64,000 nucleotides of DNA from BACL11 sp945865535 (GTDB taxonomy: Bacteria; Bacteroidota; Bacteroidia; Flavobacteriales; BACL11), in assembly GCA_947502765.1 (NCBI GenBank), contig CANNBA010000005.1:47542-111541 (forward strand), given 5' to 3'. The notes beneath the pieces were generated by a model that did no database searches, was not told the origin of the DNA, and saw only the letters and a list, made by a program, of their open reading frames with translations. Of this stretch, positions 43,317 through 50,573 are shown in pieces; the first letter of the stretch is position 1; each line of letters begins with the position of its first letter. The position numbers and the translations under genes are program-made.

Positions 43317-43850
43317 ATGAATAGTATTAGATCCCCCTTTAATTTCCTAAAATGGATAGATGACAATAAAAATTTATTAAAACCGCCTATAGGCAATAAG
43401 TGTTTGTATACAGAATCAGGAGACTTTATCATTATGGTTGTAGGAGGCCCAAATTCTAGGAAGGACTATCATTATAACGAAACGGAAGAATTTTATTATC
43501 AAATAAAAGGAGATATTGTAGTGCGTACCCAGCAAAATGGAAAGGCAGTTGATATTCCTATTAAAGAGGGAGAAGTATTTTTATTACCTCCAAAAGTTCC
43601 TCACTCTCCTGTTCGATCTGTAGGCTCTATAGGTATGGTTATCGAATGTAAAAGGACAGCAAACGAAAGAGATGGGTTGATGTGGTTTTGCGACAATTGC
43701 AACGAACCTTTACACGACACTTATTTCCATTTAACAAATGTAGAAAAAGATTTTCAACCAAGATTCAAAGAATTTTATGGATCTGAAGATATGAGAACTT
43801 GCAATGCCTGTGGATATATTATGGAAACAGATAAAAGGTTTGTAGAATAA
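43317..43850 (+). CDS. nbaC: 3-hydroxyanthranilate 3,4-dioxygenase
   Basis: The 177-residue cupin cleaves 3-hydroxyanthranilate to 2-amino-3-carboxymuconate semialdehyde. Catalytic iron ligands are visible at His52, Glu58 (YHYNETEEFYYQ) and His96 (LPPKVPHSPVR). The bacterial-type second, rubredoxin-like iron site is complete: Cys125, Cys128 (CDNC) and Cys162, Cys165 (CNAC). Length and spacing match the well-studied Cupriavidus enzyme. It is immediately followed, after 3 bases, by the ACMSD gene that uses its product. Confidence 0.97.
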   Translation: MNSIRSPFNFLKWIDDNKNLLKPPIGNKCLYTESGDFIIMVVGGPNSRKDYHYNETEEFYYQIKGDIVVRTQQNGKAVDIPIKEGEVFLLPPKVPHSPVRSVGSIGMVIECKRTANERDGLMWFCDNCNEPLHDTYFHLTNVEKDFQPRFKEFYGSEDMRTCNACGYIMETDKRFVE

Positions 43851-43853
43851 AAA

Positions 43854-44870
43854 ATGGAAAAGCTGTTCACCATAGATATTCACACCCATATTCTTCCAAA
43901 GGATATTCCAAATTTTAATAAGAAATTTGGTTATGGTGAGTTTGTTCAATTAGAACATCACAAACCTTGCTGCGCTAAAATGATGATGAACGATCAGTTT
44001 TTTAGAGAAGTAGAAGCCAATTCTTGGGATCCTGATACTAGGATAAAAGAATGTGATCATCAAAATGTGAATGTGCAGGTTTTATCTACTATTCCGGTTA
44101 TGTTTTCTTACTGGACAAAGCCGAAAGATGGCTTGGAGATTTCTAAATTTATAAATGATGATTTGATAAAAGTAGTGGATCAAAATCCTAAGAGGTTTGT
44201 TGGTTTAGCAAATGTCCCTATGCAAGACACAAAACTTGCCATTTTGGAATTAGAAAGAGCTAAAAAACTTGGATTTAAAGGGATTCAGATAGGCTCTCAC
44301 ATCAATAATTTAAATCTGGATGACCCTTCTTTCTTCCCAATTTATGCAGCCTGTGAGGAATTGGACATGTCTATTTTTGTTCATCCTTGGTGGTGGATGG
44401 CAAAGGAGAAAATGGATAAATATTGGTTGCCTTGGCTTGTTGGAATGCCTATGGAAACTTCTCTAGCAATCTGTTCTATGATTTTTAGTGGGGTGTTTCA
44501 TAAATTTCCAAAACTAAGAGTTGCTTTCGCTCATGGGGGAGGTTCATTTCCTGCAACAATCGGTAGAATTGAGCACGGGTTTAATGTTCGGCCTGATTTA
44601 GTAGCGGTGGACAACAATGTAAATCCTAAAGAATATTTGGGAGAATTTTGGTTAGATTCTTTAGTTCATGATGATAAAATGCTAGAGTATATTGTGGAAT
44701 TAGTTGGAGAAGATAAGGTGGCTTTAGGCACAGATTATCCCTTCCCACTTGGAGAATTAGAGATAGGAAAACTCATACACTCCATGCCATATCCTATAAA
44801 AGTCAAAAAGAAACTCCTTTCGGAAAATGCCTTGAATTGGTTAAATATGAAAAAAGAAGATTTCATATAA
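43854..44870 (+). CDS. 2-amino-3-carboxymuconate-6-semialdehyde decarboxylase
   Basis: The 338-residue amidohydrolase-fold zinc decarboxylase has metal ligands in IDIHTHILP (His10, His12), FVHPWWWM, AFAHGGGSFP and the late Asp in LGTDYPFPLGE. It removes the carboxylate of ACMS to give 2-aminomuconate semialdehyde, so that little quinolinate for NAD forms. Its presence shows the operon is degradative rather than a de novo NAD pathway. The stop overlaps the next start by one base (TAATG). Confidence 0.96.
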   Translation: MEKLFTIDIHTHILPKDIPNFNKKFGYGEFVQLEHHKPCCAKMMMNDQFFREVEANSWDPDTRIKECDHQNVNVQVLSTIPVMFSYWTKPKDGLEISKFINDDLIKVVDQNPKRFVGLANVPMQDTKLAILELERAKKLGFKGIQIGSHINNLNLDDPSFFPIYAACEELDMSIFVHPWWWMAKEKMDKYWLPWLVGMPMETSLAICSMIFSGVFHKFPKLRVAFAHGGGSFPATIGRIEHGFNVRPDLVAVDNNVNPKEYLGEFWLDSLVHDDKMLEYIVELVGEDKVALGTDYPFPLGELEIGKLIHSMPYPIKVKKKLLSENALNWLNMKKEDFI

Positions 44871-45670
44871 TGAAAGCGGAGATTGTAATTGGAACTAAAA
44901 AATATACTGTTGATTTCTCCAAAGCAATGGACATTTCTATTGCTCTAAATTTTAATGGAAACCAGCCCAATACTTATGGAGTAGCTAAAGCGAGCTCTAA
45001 AGCTTATCAAGACGGGCAATTTATTGGAGATACTCGAAAAGGGGGCCCCTGCAATTTTGAAACTTATAATTTTACCCCACATTGTAACGGCACTCATACC
45101 GAGTGTATCGGTCATATTACAAATGAAAGAATGGTTATTTTAGCTGCTTTAAATGATGAAATTATTCCATCCACTCTTATTTCAGTTACGCCAAAAAGCA
45201 CTACTGAGAATTACATCCCAAAACTAAATTCTGACGATTTAGTAATTACAAAACAAGACTTAGAATCACAATTGAAAAATACGAATTCTGAGTTATTAAA
45301 AGGGTTAATTATTAGGACTCTTCCAAATTCGGAAACTAAAAAAAGTAGAGACTACATGCAGGAGGCTCCATCATTTTTTAGTATTGATGCCATGGCGTAT
45401 ATTGTAAGTTTGGGAGTAAAACATTTATTAGTAGACATTCCTTCAGTTGACAGATTATTTGATGATGGACATCTTTGTTCTCACAATATATTTTGGGAAA
45501 CAAAAAGTAAGCAATTGAATCCCAAAACCCAAAATAAAACGATTACTGAAATGATTTTTGCTTCTGAAATTATTAAAGATGGCAGCTATTTGTTAAATCT
45601 GCAAATTCCAGCATTTGTATCAGATGCCGCTCCAAGCAGGCCTATTTTATATAAAATAAATGAGCTATAA
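44870..45670 (+). CDS. Cyclase-family hydrolase, probable kynurenine formamidase
   Basis: The 266-residue protein belongs to the cyclase/KynB fold of metal-dependent amidases. The metal-binding region reads HCNGTHTECIGH (His71, His76, Glu78, His82). The canonical KynB form is HxGTHxDxPxH, so here Asp is Glu and the first His is one residue further out. Context makes it the N-formylkynurenine hydrolase that the pathway needs between TDO and KMO. The start is the ATG at 44870, overlapping the ACMSD stop by one base; an in-frame ATG at 44837 lies inside ACMSD. It overlaps kynU by 11 bases. Confidence 0.82.
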   Translation: MKAEIVIGTKKYTVDFSKAMDISIALNFNGNQPNTYGVAKASSKAYQDGQFIGDTRKGGPCNFETYNFTPHCNGTHTECIGHITNERMVILAALNDEIIPSTLISVTPKSTTENYIPKLNSDDLVITKQDLESQLKNTNSELLKGLIIRTLPNSETKKSRDYMQEAPSFFSIDAMAYIVSLGVKHLLVDIPSVDRLFDDGHLCSHNIFWETKSKQLNPKTQNKTITEMIFASEIIKDGSYLLNLQIPAFVSDAAPSRPILYKINEL

Positions 45671-46910
45671 AAATACCCAAGAATTTTCTTTGCAGCTAGA
45701 TGAAAAGGACGAACTGAAACACTACCGAAATGAGTTCCATATTCCTTTGCAAAAAAATGGCCAAGAACATATTTACTTATGCGGAAACTCACTCGGATTA
45801 CAAGCCAAAAGGACCAAAGCATTTATCAATCAAGAATTAGAAGACTGGGCAACATTTGGAGTAGAAGGACATTTCCATGCCAAGAATCCTTGGTTGCCCT
45901 ATCACGAATTCTTAGCTGAAAGCTATGCTAAAATAGTTGGAGCAAAACAGTCGGAAGTTGTTGCAATGAACACCCTTACGGTTAATTTACATTTGATGTT
46001 GGTTTCTTTTTACAGACCTACTAAAAATAGGCATAAAATTATTATTGAAGCTGACGCATTCCCATCTGATATATATGCTGTTGAGTCACAAATAAAATAC
46101 CACGGTTTATCCCCTGATACCTCATTAATAAAATTAAAACCAAGAGATAGGGAGTCAGCAATAAGAACAGAAGATATTGAGGAGATAATTCGTAGCCAAG
46201 GAGAGGATATTGCACTTATTATGCTCGGAGGAGTAAACTACTATACCGGCCAAGTTTTTGATTTTGAAAGGATCACTAAATTAGCACAGGCCAAAGCAAT
46301 AAATGTAGGTTTTGATCTAGCACATGGAGCTGGAAATATAAAATTGGAGCTTCATAATTGGGGAGTTGATTTTGCCATTTGGTGCTCTTATAAATACCTG
46401 AATTCAGGACCCGGTTCAGTAGCAGGAGCCTTTGTTCATGAAAAACACCACAACTCAGATTTGCCAAGATTTGCTGGTTGGTGGGGGCACAATAAAGAAA
46501 GTCGCTTTAAAATGCCTGATGAATTCAATCCCATAAAATCGGTGGAAGGTTGGCAATTGAGTAATCCACCAATTTTGTCTTTAGCAGCAATACGGGCCTC
46601 TCTTTCTATTTTTGATGAGGTTGGGATGGAAAAGTTGGTTTCAAAATCTAAAAAACTAACCGATTATTTAGTATTTTTATTAAATACCATTGAAACAGAT
46701 AGAATAGAAATTATTACACCAAAAGAAAGAGGCTGTCAAATTTCTATTAGAGTAAAAAATGGGAGTAAAGAACTCTTTGACAAAATAACAGCAAAAGGAG
46801 TAGTTGCAGATTGGAGAGAACCGGATGTAATTCGTGTAGCTCCTGTTCCGCTTTACAATAGTTTTTCAGATGTATTTAATTTTTACAATATTTTAAAGTC
46901 AGTAATATAA
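45660..46910 (+). CDS. kynU: Kynureninase
   Basis: The 416-residue fold-type I PLP enzyme cleaves kynurenine or 3-hydroxykynurenine to (3-hydroxy)anthranilate and alanine. The PLP Lys is at about residue 245 in WCSYKYLNSGPGSVAG. Other signatures are IYLCGNSLGLQAK near the N-terminus, GVEGHFHAKNPWLPYHE, and RFAGWWGHNKESRFKM after the Lys. Length fits the family. It overlaps the formamidase gene upstream and abuts KMO with a one-base overlap. Confidence 0.97.
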   Translation: MSYKNTQEFSLQLDEKDELKHYRNEFHIPLQKNGQEHIYLCGNSLGLQAKRTKAFINQELEDWATFGVEGHFHAKNPWLPYHEFLAESYAKIVGAKQSEVVAMNTLTVNLHLMLVSFYRPTKNRHKIIIEADAFPSDIYAVESQIKYHGLSPDTSLIKLKPRDRESAIRTEDIEEIIRSQGEDIALIMLGGVNYYTGQVFDFERITKLAQAKAINVGFDLAHGAGNIKLELHNWGVDFAIWCSYKYLNSGPGSVAGAFVHEKHHNSDLPRFAGWWGHNKESRFKMPDEFNPIKSVEGWQLSNPPILSLAAIRASLSIFDEVGMEKLVSKSKKLTDYLVFLLNTIETDRIEIITPKERGCQISIRVKNGSKELFDKITAKGVVADWREPDVIRVAPVPLYNSFSDVFNFYNILKSVI

Positions 46911-48244
46911 TGAAGAAAGAAATCACCATTGTTGGGGCCGGTTTAGTTGGATCTCTCTGCGCTCTGTACATGCTTAAAAGAGGCTATAAAGTTTCCATTT
47001 TTGAAAGAAGAAAAGATCTGCGCTCAGAGATTATTACCGCAGGAAAATCAATCAATTTAGCCCTTTCTAAAAGGGGATGGACAGCATTAGAAAAAGTAGG
47101 AGTAGATAAAGAAGTCTTAAAAATCGCAATTCCTATGTATAAGCGAGTGATGCACGATAAGCAAGGCAATTTAAGCGAGCAGCTTTATGGAACTCAAGGT
47201 CAGGCTATTTATTCTGTTTCGCGTGCAGGGTTGAATCTTTTGATGATGGAGATGGCCGAAAAAAATGGCGCAAGCCTTTATTTTAACGAAAGATGTATAG
47301 ATGCTGATTTAGCAAATGGAGAAGCAGTGTTTGAAAATGCAAATACTCAAAAAACGCAGAGAGTTCCATCTGATTTGCTTATTGGGGCGGACGGAACCTT
47401 TTCTGTAATTAGAAAGGAAATGGTTGACAAACACAATCATGAGTATAATTACAATCAAATTGAACACGATTATAAGGAGTTGATGATTCCTTCAGGTGCG
47501 GGTGGGGAGTATTTGTTAGATAAAAACGCCTTACATATTTGGCCAAGAGGTGAGTTTATGGTTATTGCTCTTGCCAATTTGGACGGAAGTTTTACCTGCA
47601 CTTTATTTGCTCCCAAAAAAGGCAAAAACTCTTTTGAAGTATTAAATACAAAAGAGGAGGTAGAGCACTATTTCACTTCTATTTTCCCAGATTTTATTGC
47701 TATTGTTCCTGATTTATACCAGCAGTGGAATGCCAATCCAACATCTGGTTTAGGAATAGTCAGGACTTACCCTTGGCATGTAAAAGACGGATCTTTACTT
47801 ATTGGAGATGCTGCACACGCTACCGTTCCTTTTTACGGACAGGGGATGAATGCCGGCTTTGAAGATTGCAGGATTTTAGACGAGCTTTTAGATAAGTATG
47901 AAGATAATTTAGAAACTTGCCTGGAAGAATATTCTAAATCGAGAAAACCAAATGGAGATGGGGTCCAAGATTTATCTATGCATAATTTTGTGGAAATGCG
48001 GGATAAAACAGCCGATCCTAAATTTTTACTACAGAAAGAAATAGAAAAGAAATTTGCCAACCTTTTCCCTGATAAATGGGTTCCTCTTTATTCTATGGTT
48101 AGCTTTACCAATACTCCTTATTCTGAAGCTTGGAAGGTAGGGATGAAACAAGAAAAACTCATGCAAAGCATTATGAGCACCCCTAATATTGAACAGATAT
48201 GGGAAAGTGATGAAATAATGGAGCGAATGTGTAGTTTGGTCTAG
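46910..48244 (+). CDS. kmo: Kynurenine 3-monooxygenase
   Basis: The 444-residue FAD monooxygenase hydroxylates kynurenine at C3. The FAD motif GAGLVGS starts at about residue 9; ITAGKSINLALSKRGW and the second FAD motif GDAAHATVPFYGQGMNAGFED are family-specific. The C-terminus retains a moderately hydrophobic segment (FPDKWVPLYSMVSFTN). It is the last gene of the operon. The following 111 bases hold no convincing terminator. Confidence 0.97.
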   Translation: MKKEITIVGAGLVGSLCALYMLKRGYKVSIFERRKDLRSEIITAGKSINLALSKRGWTALEKVGVDKEVLKIAIPMYKRVMHDKQGNLSEQLYGTQGQAIYSVSRAGLNLLMMEMAEKNGASLYFNERCIDADLANGEAVFENANTQKTQRVPSDLLIGADGTFSVIRKEMVDKHNHEYNYNQIEHDYKELMIPSGAGGEYLLDKNALHIWPRGEFMVIALANLDGSFTCTLFAPKKGKNSFEVLNTKEEVEHYFTSIFPDFIAIVPDLYQQWNANPTSGLGIVRTYPWHVKDGSLLIGDAAHATVPFYGQGMNAGFEDCRILDELLDKYEDNLETCLEEYSKSRKPNGDGVQDLSMHNFVEMRDKTADPKFLLQKEIEKKFANLFPDKWVPLYSMVSFTNTPYSEAWKVGMKQEKLMQSIMSTPNIEQIWESDEIMERMCSLV

Positions 48245-48321
48245 TTTTTGATAAAAATTAGCTATTTCTTTTTCAAGCTAAAATTTATTTAAGAAATGTA
48301 TTTAACAATTAGAAAATATCA

Positions 48322-48329
48322 TATCTTTG
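48322..48329 (+). promoter_or_regulatory. -7 promoter box before the ATP-grasp gene
   Basis: TATCTTTG matches TAnnTTTG and lies 26 bases before the TTG start at 48356, so the ATP-grasp/GNAT pair probably has its own promoter separate from the kynurenine operon. Confidence 0.45.
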
Positions 48330-48355
48330 GGTAAAATTTTCTGTTTCTATCTCTG

Positions 48356-49666
48356 TTGAAAACAACACATAACGAAAAAAGTCCTCTTCCAAAAAGATCT
48401 TTTCTTTTTGTTTCTAGATGGGGCGAAATACTAGACATTGCGATTGCTGCTAAAGAAGAAGGCCACTCTGTAAAGTTTCATATTGCAGACAAGTCATCTC
48501 GAGAAATAGGATATGGTTTTTTGAAAAAAGTTACTAATTGGCAGCAGCATATTGATTGGGCTGATGTGATTGTTTTTGATTATACCGGTTTTGGCAAGGA
48601 GTGTGATGATTTAAGAGCTGCTGGGAAGTTAGTTTTAGGAGGCTCTCAATATACTGACCTTTTAGAACTAGATAGAAATTTCGGCCAAGCAGAACTTAAA
48701 AAACACAAAGTAAAAACACTTCCCTTTGAAGAGTTTATAAATTTTCAAGATGCTATAAAATATATAGAGCAAAAACCAGGCCCTTATGTTATTAAGCCCT
48801 GTGGAGTAATTCAAGATTCAAAACAGCTGTTATTTGTGGGTAGTGATGATGAGGGGTTAGATGTTATTAGAGTTTTAAAAGCATACGAAAAATCTTGGGG
48901 AAATAAATTTGGAAATTTTCAATTGCAACGAAAAGTTCGTGGGGTTGAGGTGTCGGTATCCTCCTATTTTAATGGAACTCAGTTTTTAAAACCTATTAAT
49001 GTAACTTTTGAGCACAAAAAGCTATTTCCTAATGAACTTGGAGTTTCAACAGGGGAAATGGGAACCAGTATGTTTTGGTCAAAAGAATCTCCAATATTTG
49101 ATGAGACCTTAAAAAAGTTTGAGAACACTTTGGCCAAAAACAATTTTAGAGGCCATATCGATATTAATTGTATAGTGAATGGAAACGGAATCTATCCTCT
49201 AGAATTTACCTCCCGATTTGGATATCCTCAGATTTATATCCAGCGAGATGGTATCAATGAACCTATTGGGGAGATGCTGTATAAAATAGCCAATGGTGAG
49301 GATTTTGTTATAAATACAAAAAAAGGGTTTCAAATTGGGGCTTATATTGTAGTTCCTCCATTTCCTTTTAAAGACAAAAAGAGTTTTGACTTATTCTCAA
49401 AAGATTCGGTTGTGATTTTTAAGAAAGAGTTAAAAGAGGGGGTACATCCTATAGATATAAAGAAAGTAAATAACGAGTGGCTAATTACAGGCAATAGTGG
49501 TATCGCTCTTTTGGTGACAGGGACAGGTGTTACTATGAAAGAAGCTCAGAAAACAATGCAAAATCGTATTGGTAATATTATGGTTAATAATAGCTATTAT
49601 CGAACAGACATTGGAAATCGTTGGACAGAGGATTCTGATAAGCTTTGGGCTTGGGAAATGATGTAA
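48356..49666 (+). CDS. ATP-grasp ligase, phosphoribosylamine-glycine ligase (GARS)-like, uncharacterised
   Basis: The 436-residue protein has an N-terminal preATP-grasp domain (SFLFVSRWGEILDIAIAA, then WADVIVFDYTGFG). Its ATP-grasp core has YVIKPCGVIQDSKQLLF and the metal/ATP-binding GHIDINCIVNGNGIYPLEFTS. It resembles GARS but is diverged and is not beside purine genes. It probably forms an amide bond to an unknown amine. The frame is closed upstream by a stop at 48332-48334 and has no early ATG, so initiation is at a non-ATG codon; TTG at 48356 is the best candidate. A GNAT gene follows after one base. Confidence 0.78.
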   Translation: MKTTHNEKSPLPKRSFLFVSRWGEILDIAIAAKEEGHSVKFHIADKSSREIGYGFLKKVTNWQQHIDWADVIVFDYTGFGKECDDLRAAGKLVLGGSQYTDLLELDRNFGQAELKKHKVKTLPFEEFINFQDAIKYIEQKPGPYVIKPCGVIQDSKQLLFVGSDDEGLDVIRVLKAYEKSWGNKFGNFQLQRKVRGVEVSVSSYFNGTQFLKPINVTFEHKKLFPNELGVSTGEMGTSMFWSKESPIFDETLKKFENTLAKNNFRGHIDINCIVNGNGIYPLEFTSRFGYPQIYIQRDGINEPIGEMLYKIANGEDFVINTKKGFQIGAYIVVPPFPFKDKKSFDLFSKDSVVIFKKELKEGVHPIDIKKVNNEWLITGNSGIALLVTGTGVTMKEAQKTMQNRIGNIMVNNSYYRTDIGNRWTEDSDKLWAWEMM

Positions 49667-49667
49667 A

Positions 49668-50120
49668 ATGGAACCGGTATTTCAAAAATGCAAAAAGCAT
49701 AACGAGTTTTTTAAGATCCTCCCTTTAGATTGGCAAGACACTATTATCTCTAACTGGGAAAGTTACGAGCAATCTGCAGTAATTTATGTTTTAAAGGATA
49801 ATAAAAAAATTATTGCTGGGGGGATTGTATTTTCAGAAAACCCCCCTAAGCCAACTCCCTTGGAGTTAAAACACACCCATTTATTTAAACAGGGTTATTT
49901 ATACCTTGGGTTTATTTTTGTTTTGGAAGAATACCGACAAAAAAAGCTAGCCAGTAAGTGGTTATTGGAAGTTAAAAATAGTTATAAAAAGCCAAAATTT
50001 TGGCTCTCTATTGAAGATTACTCCCTCCACTCTTTTTACCAAAAAAATGGTTTTAAAATTATAGCTGAAGATAGTAAAGCTAAAGATCCTGAATGGCTTT
50101 TGGTTTTTGATAATAACTAA
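49668..50120 (+). CDS. GNAT-like N-acetyltransferase paired with the ATP-grasp gene
   Basis: The 150-residue protein has a GNAT-type core: YLYLGFIFVLEEYRQKKLASKWLLEV forms beta4 and the acetyl-CoA loop, although the loop lacks the usual glycines, and SIEDYSLHSFYQKNGFKII forms the last strands. It lies one base after the ATP-grasp gene, so the two form an operon. The degenerate acetyl-CoA loop raises doubt about activity or donor. It could modify the substrate or product of the ligase. The AT-rich island starts directly after its stop. Confidence 0.65.
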   Translation: MEPVFQKCKKHNEFFKILPLDWQDTIISNWESYEQSAVIYVLKDNKKIIAGGIVFSENPPKPTPLELKHTHLFKQGYLYLGFIFVLEEYRQKKLASKWLLEVKNSYKKPKFWLSIEDYSLHSFYQKNGFKIIAEDSKAKDPEWLLVFDNN

Positions 50121-50573
50121 TAATTTTTTTTCACTTTTTTAAAGTTTTTTTATCTTTTTGTGCCATTTTTATTCACTTTTGGTTCATTTTTTGCAGTTTT
50201 AGTAATTTTATAAAGCTTTTTTGTCTAATTTTTTTAAAAATTGCTTTTGGCTAATTGCCAAATAAGTAAAATTTCATTTTAGTTCAATAAATGTACAATT
50301 TGAGGTATTTTTAGTGTGTTTTTTAACATTTTTGTTCATTTTTATTCATTTTAGTGATTTTTTAAAACTTTATTTTAGCTCTTTTTTATAAAAAGTGCTG
50401 TTTTTGAAGTGTATAAAATAAAGAAAATGGTATAAAAAGGCATTATTTTGCAAATAAATAGCATTATTTTACACAAAAACGGCACTTTTTTGGACAAAAA
50501 TGAAAAACACATATTGTAAAAAAATAAAATTGACTAAATTTTATTTGTGATACTAAGATTAATTGGGGAATAG
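50121..50573. other. AT-rich non-coding stretch with phased T-tracts
   Basis: No gene is visible in these 453 bases. T-runs of four or more begin at 50124, 50135, 50145, 50155, 50166, 50177, 50187, 50197, 50206, 50217 and 50229, a mean step of 10.5 bases. A second set begins at 50308, 50319, 50329, 50339, 50349 and 50358, a mean step of 10. The helical-repeat spacing predicts intrinsically curved DNA. Two copies of GCATTATTTT sit at 50440-50449 and 50461-50470. A perfect inverted repeat closes the region. It separates the GNAT gene from the PD-(D/E)XK-like gene. Confidence 0.75.
50522..50546. repeat. Perfect inverted repeat upstream of the PD-(D/E)XK-like gene
   Basis: The 10-base arms AAATAAAATT (50522-50531) and AATTTTATTT (50537-50546) flank the 5-base spacer GACTA. 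Symmetry and location, 27 bases before the TTG at 50574 and 69 before the ATG at 50616, suit an operator. No T-run terminator follows. In AT-rich DNA some palindromes arise by chance. Confidence 0.5.

Noticed and set aside
44837..44869. Upstream ATG for the formamidase gene
   Set aside because: It overlaps the ACMSD C-terminus; the TAATG overlap at 44870 is the usual coupling in this window.
38331..48244. Kynurenine operon as a de novo NAD (quinolinate) pathway
   Set aside because: ACMSD and AMSDH would drain the quinolinate precursor, and no quinolinate phosphoribosyltransferase gene is in the cluster.
48255..48285. Hairpin TTAGCT...AGCTAA after kmo as a terminator
   Set aside because: Only six paired bases, a 12-base loop and no T-run directly after; too weak to call.
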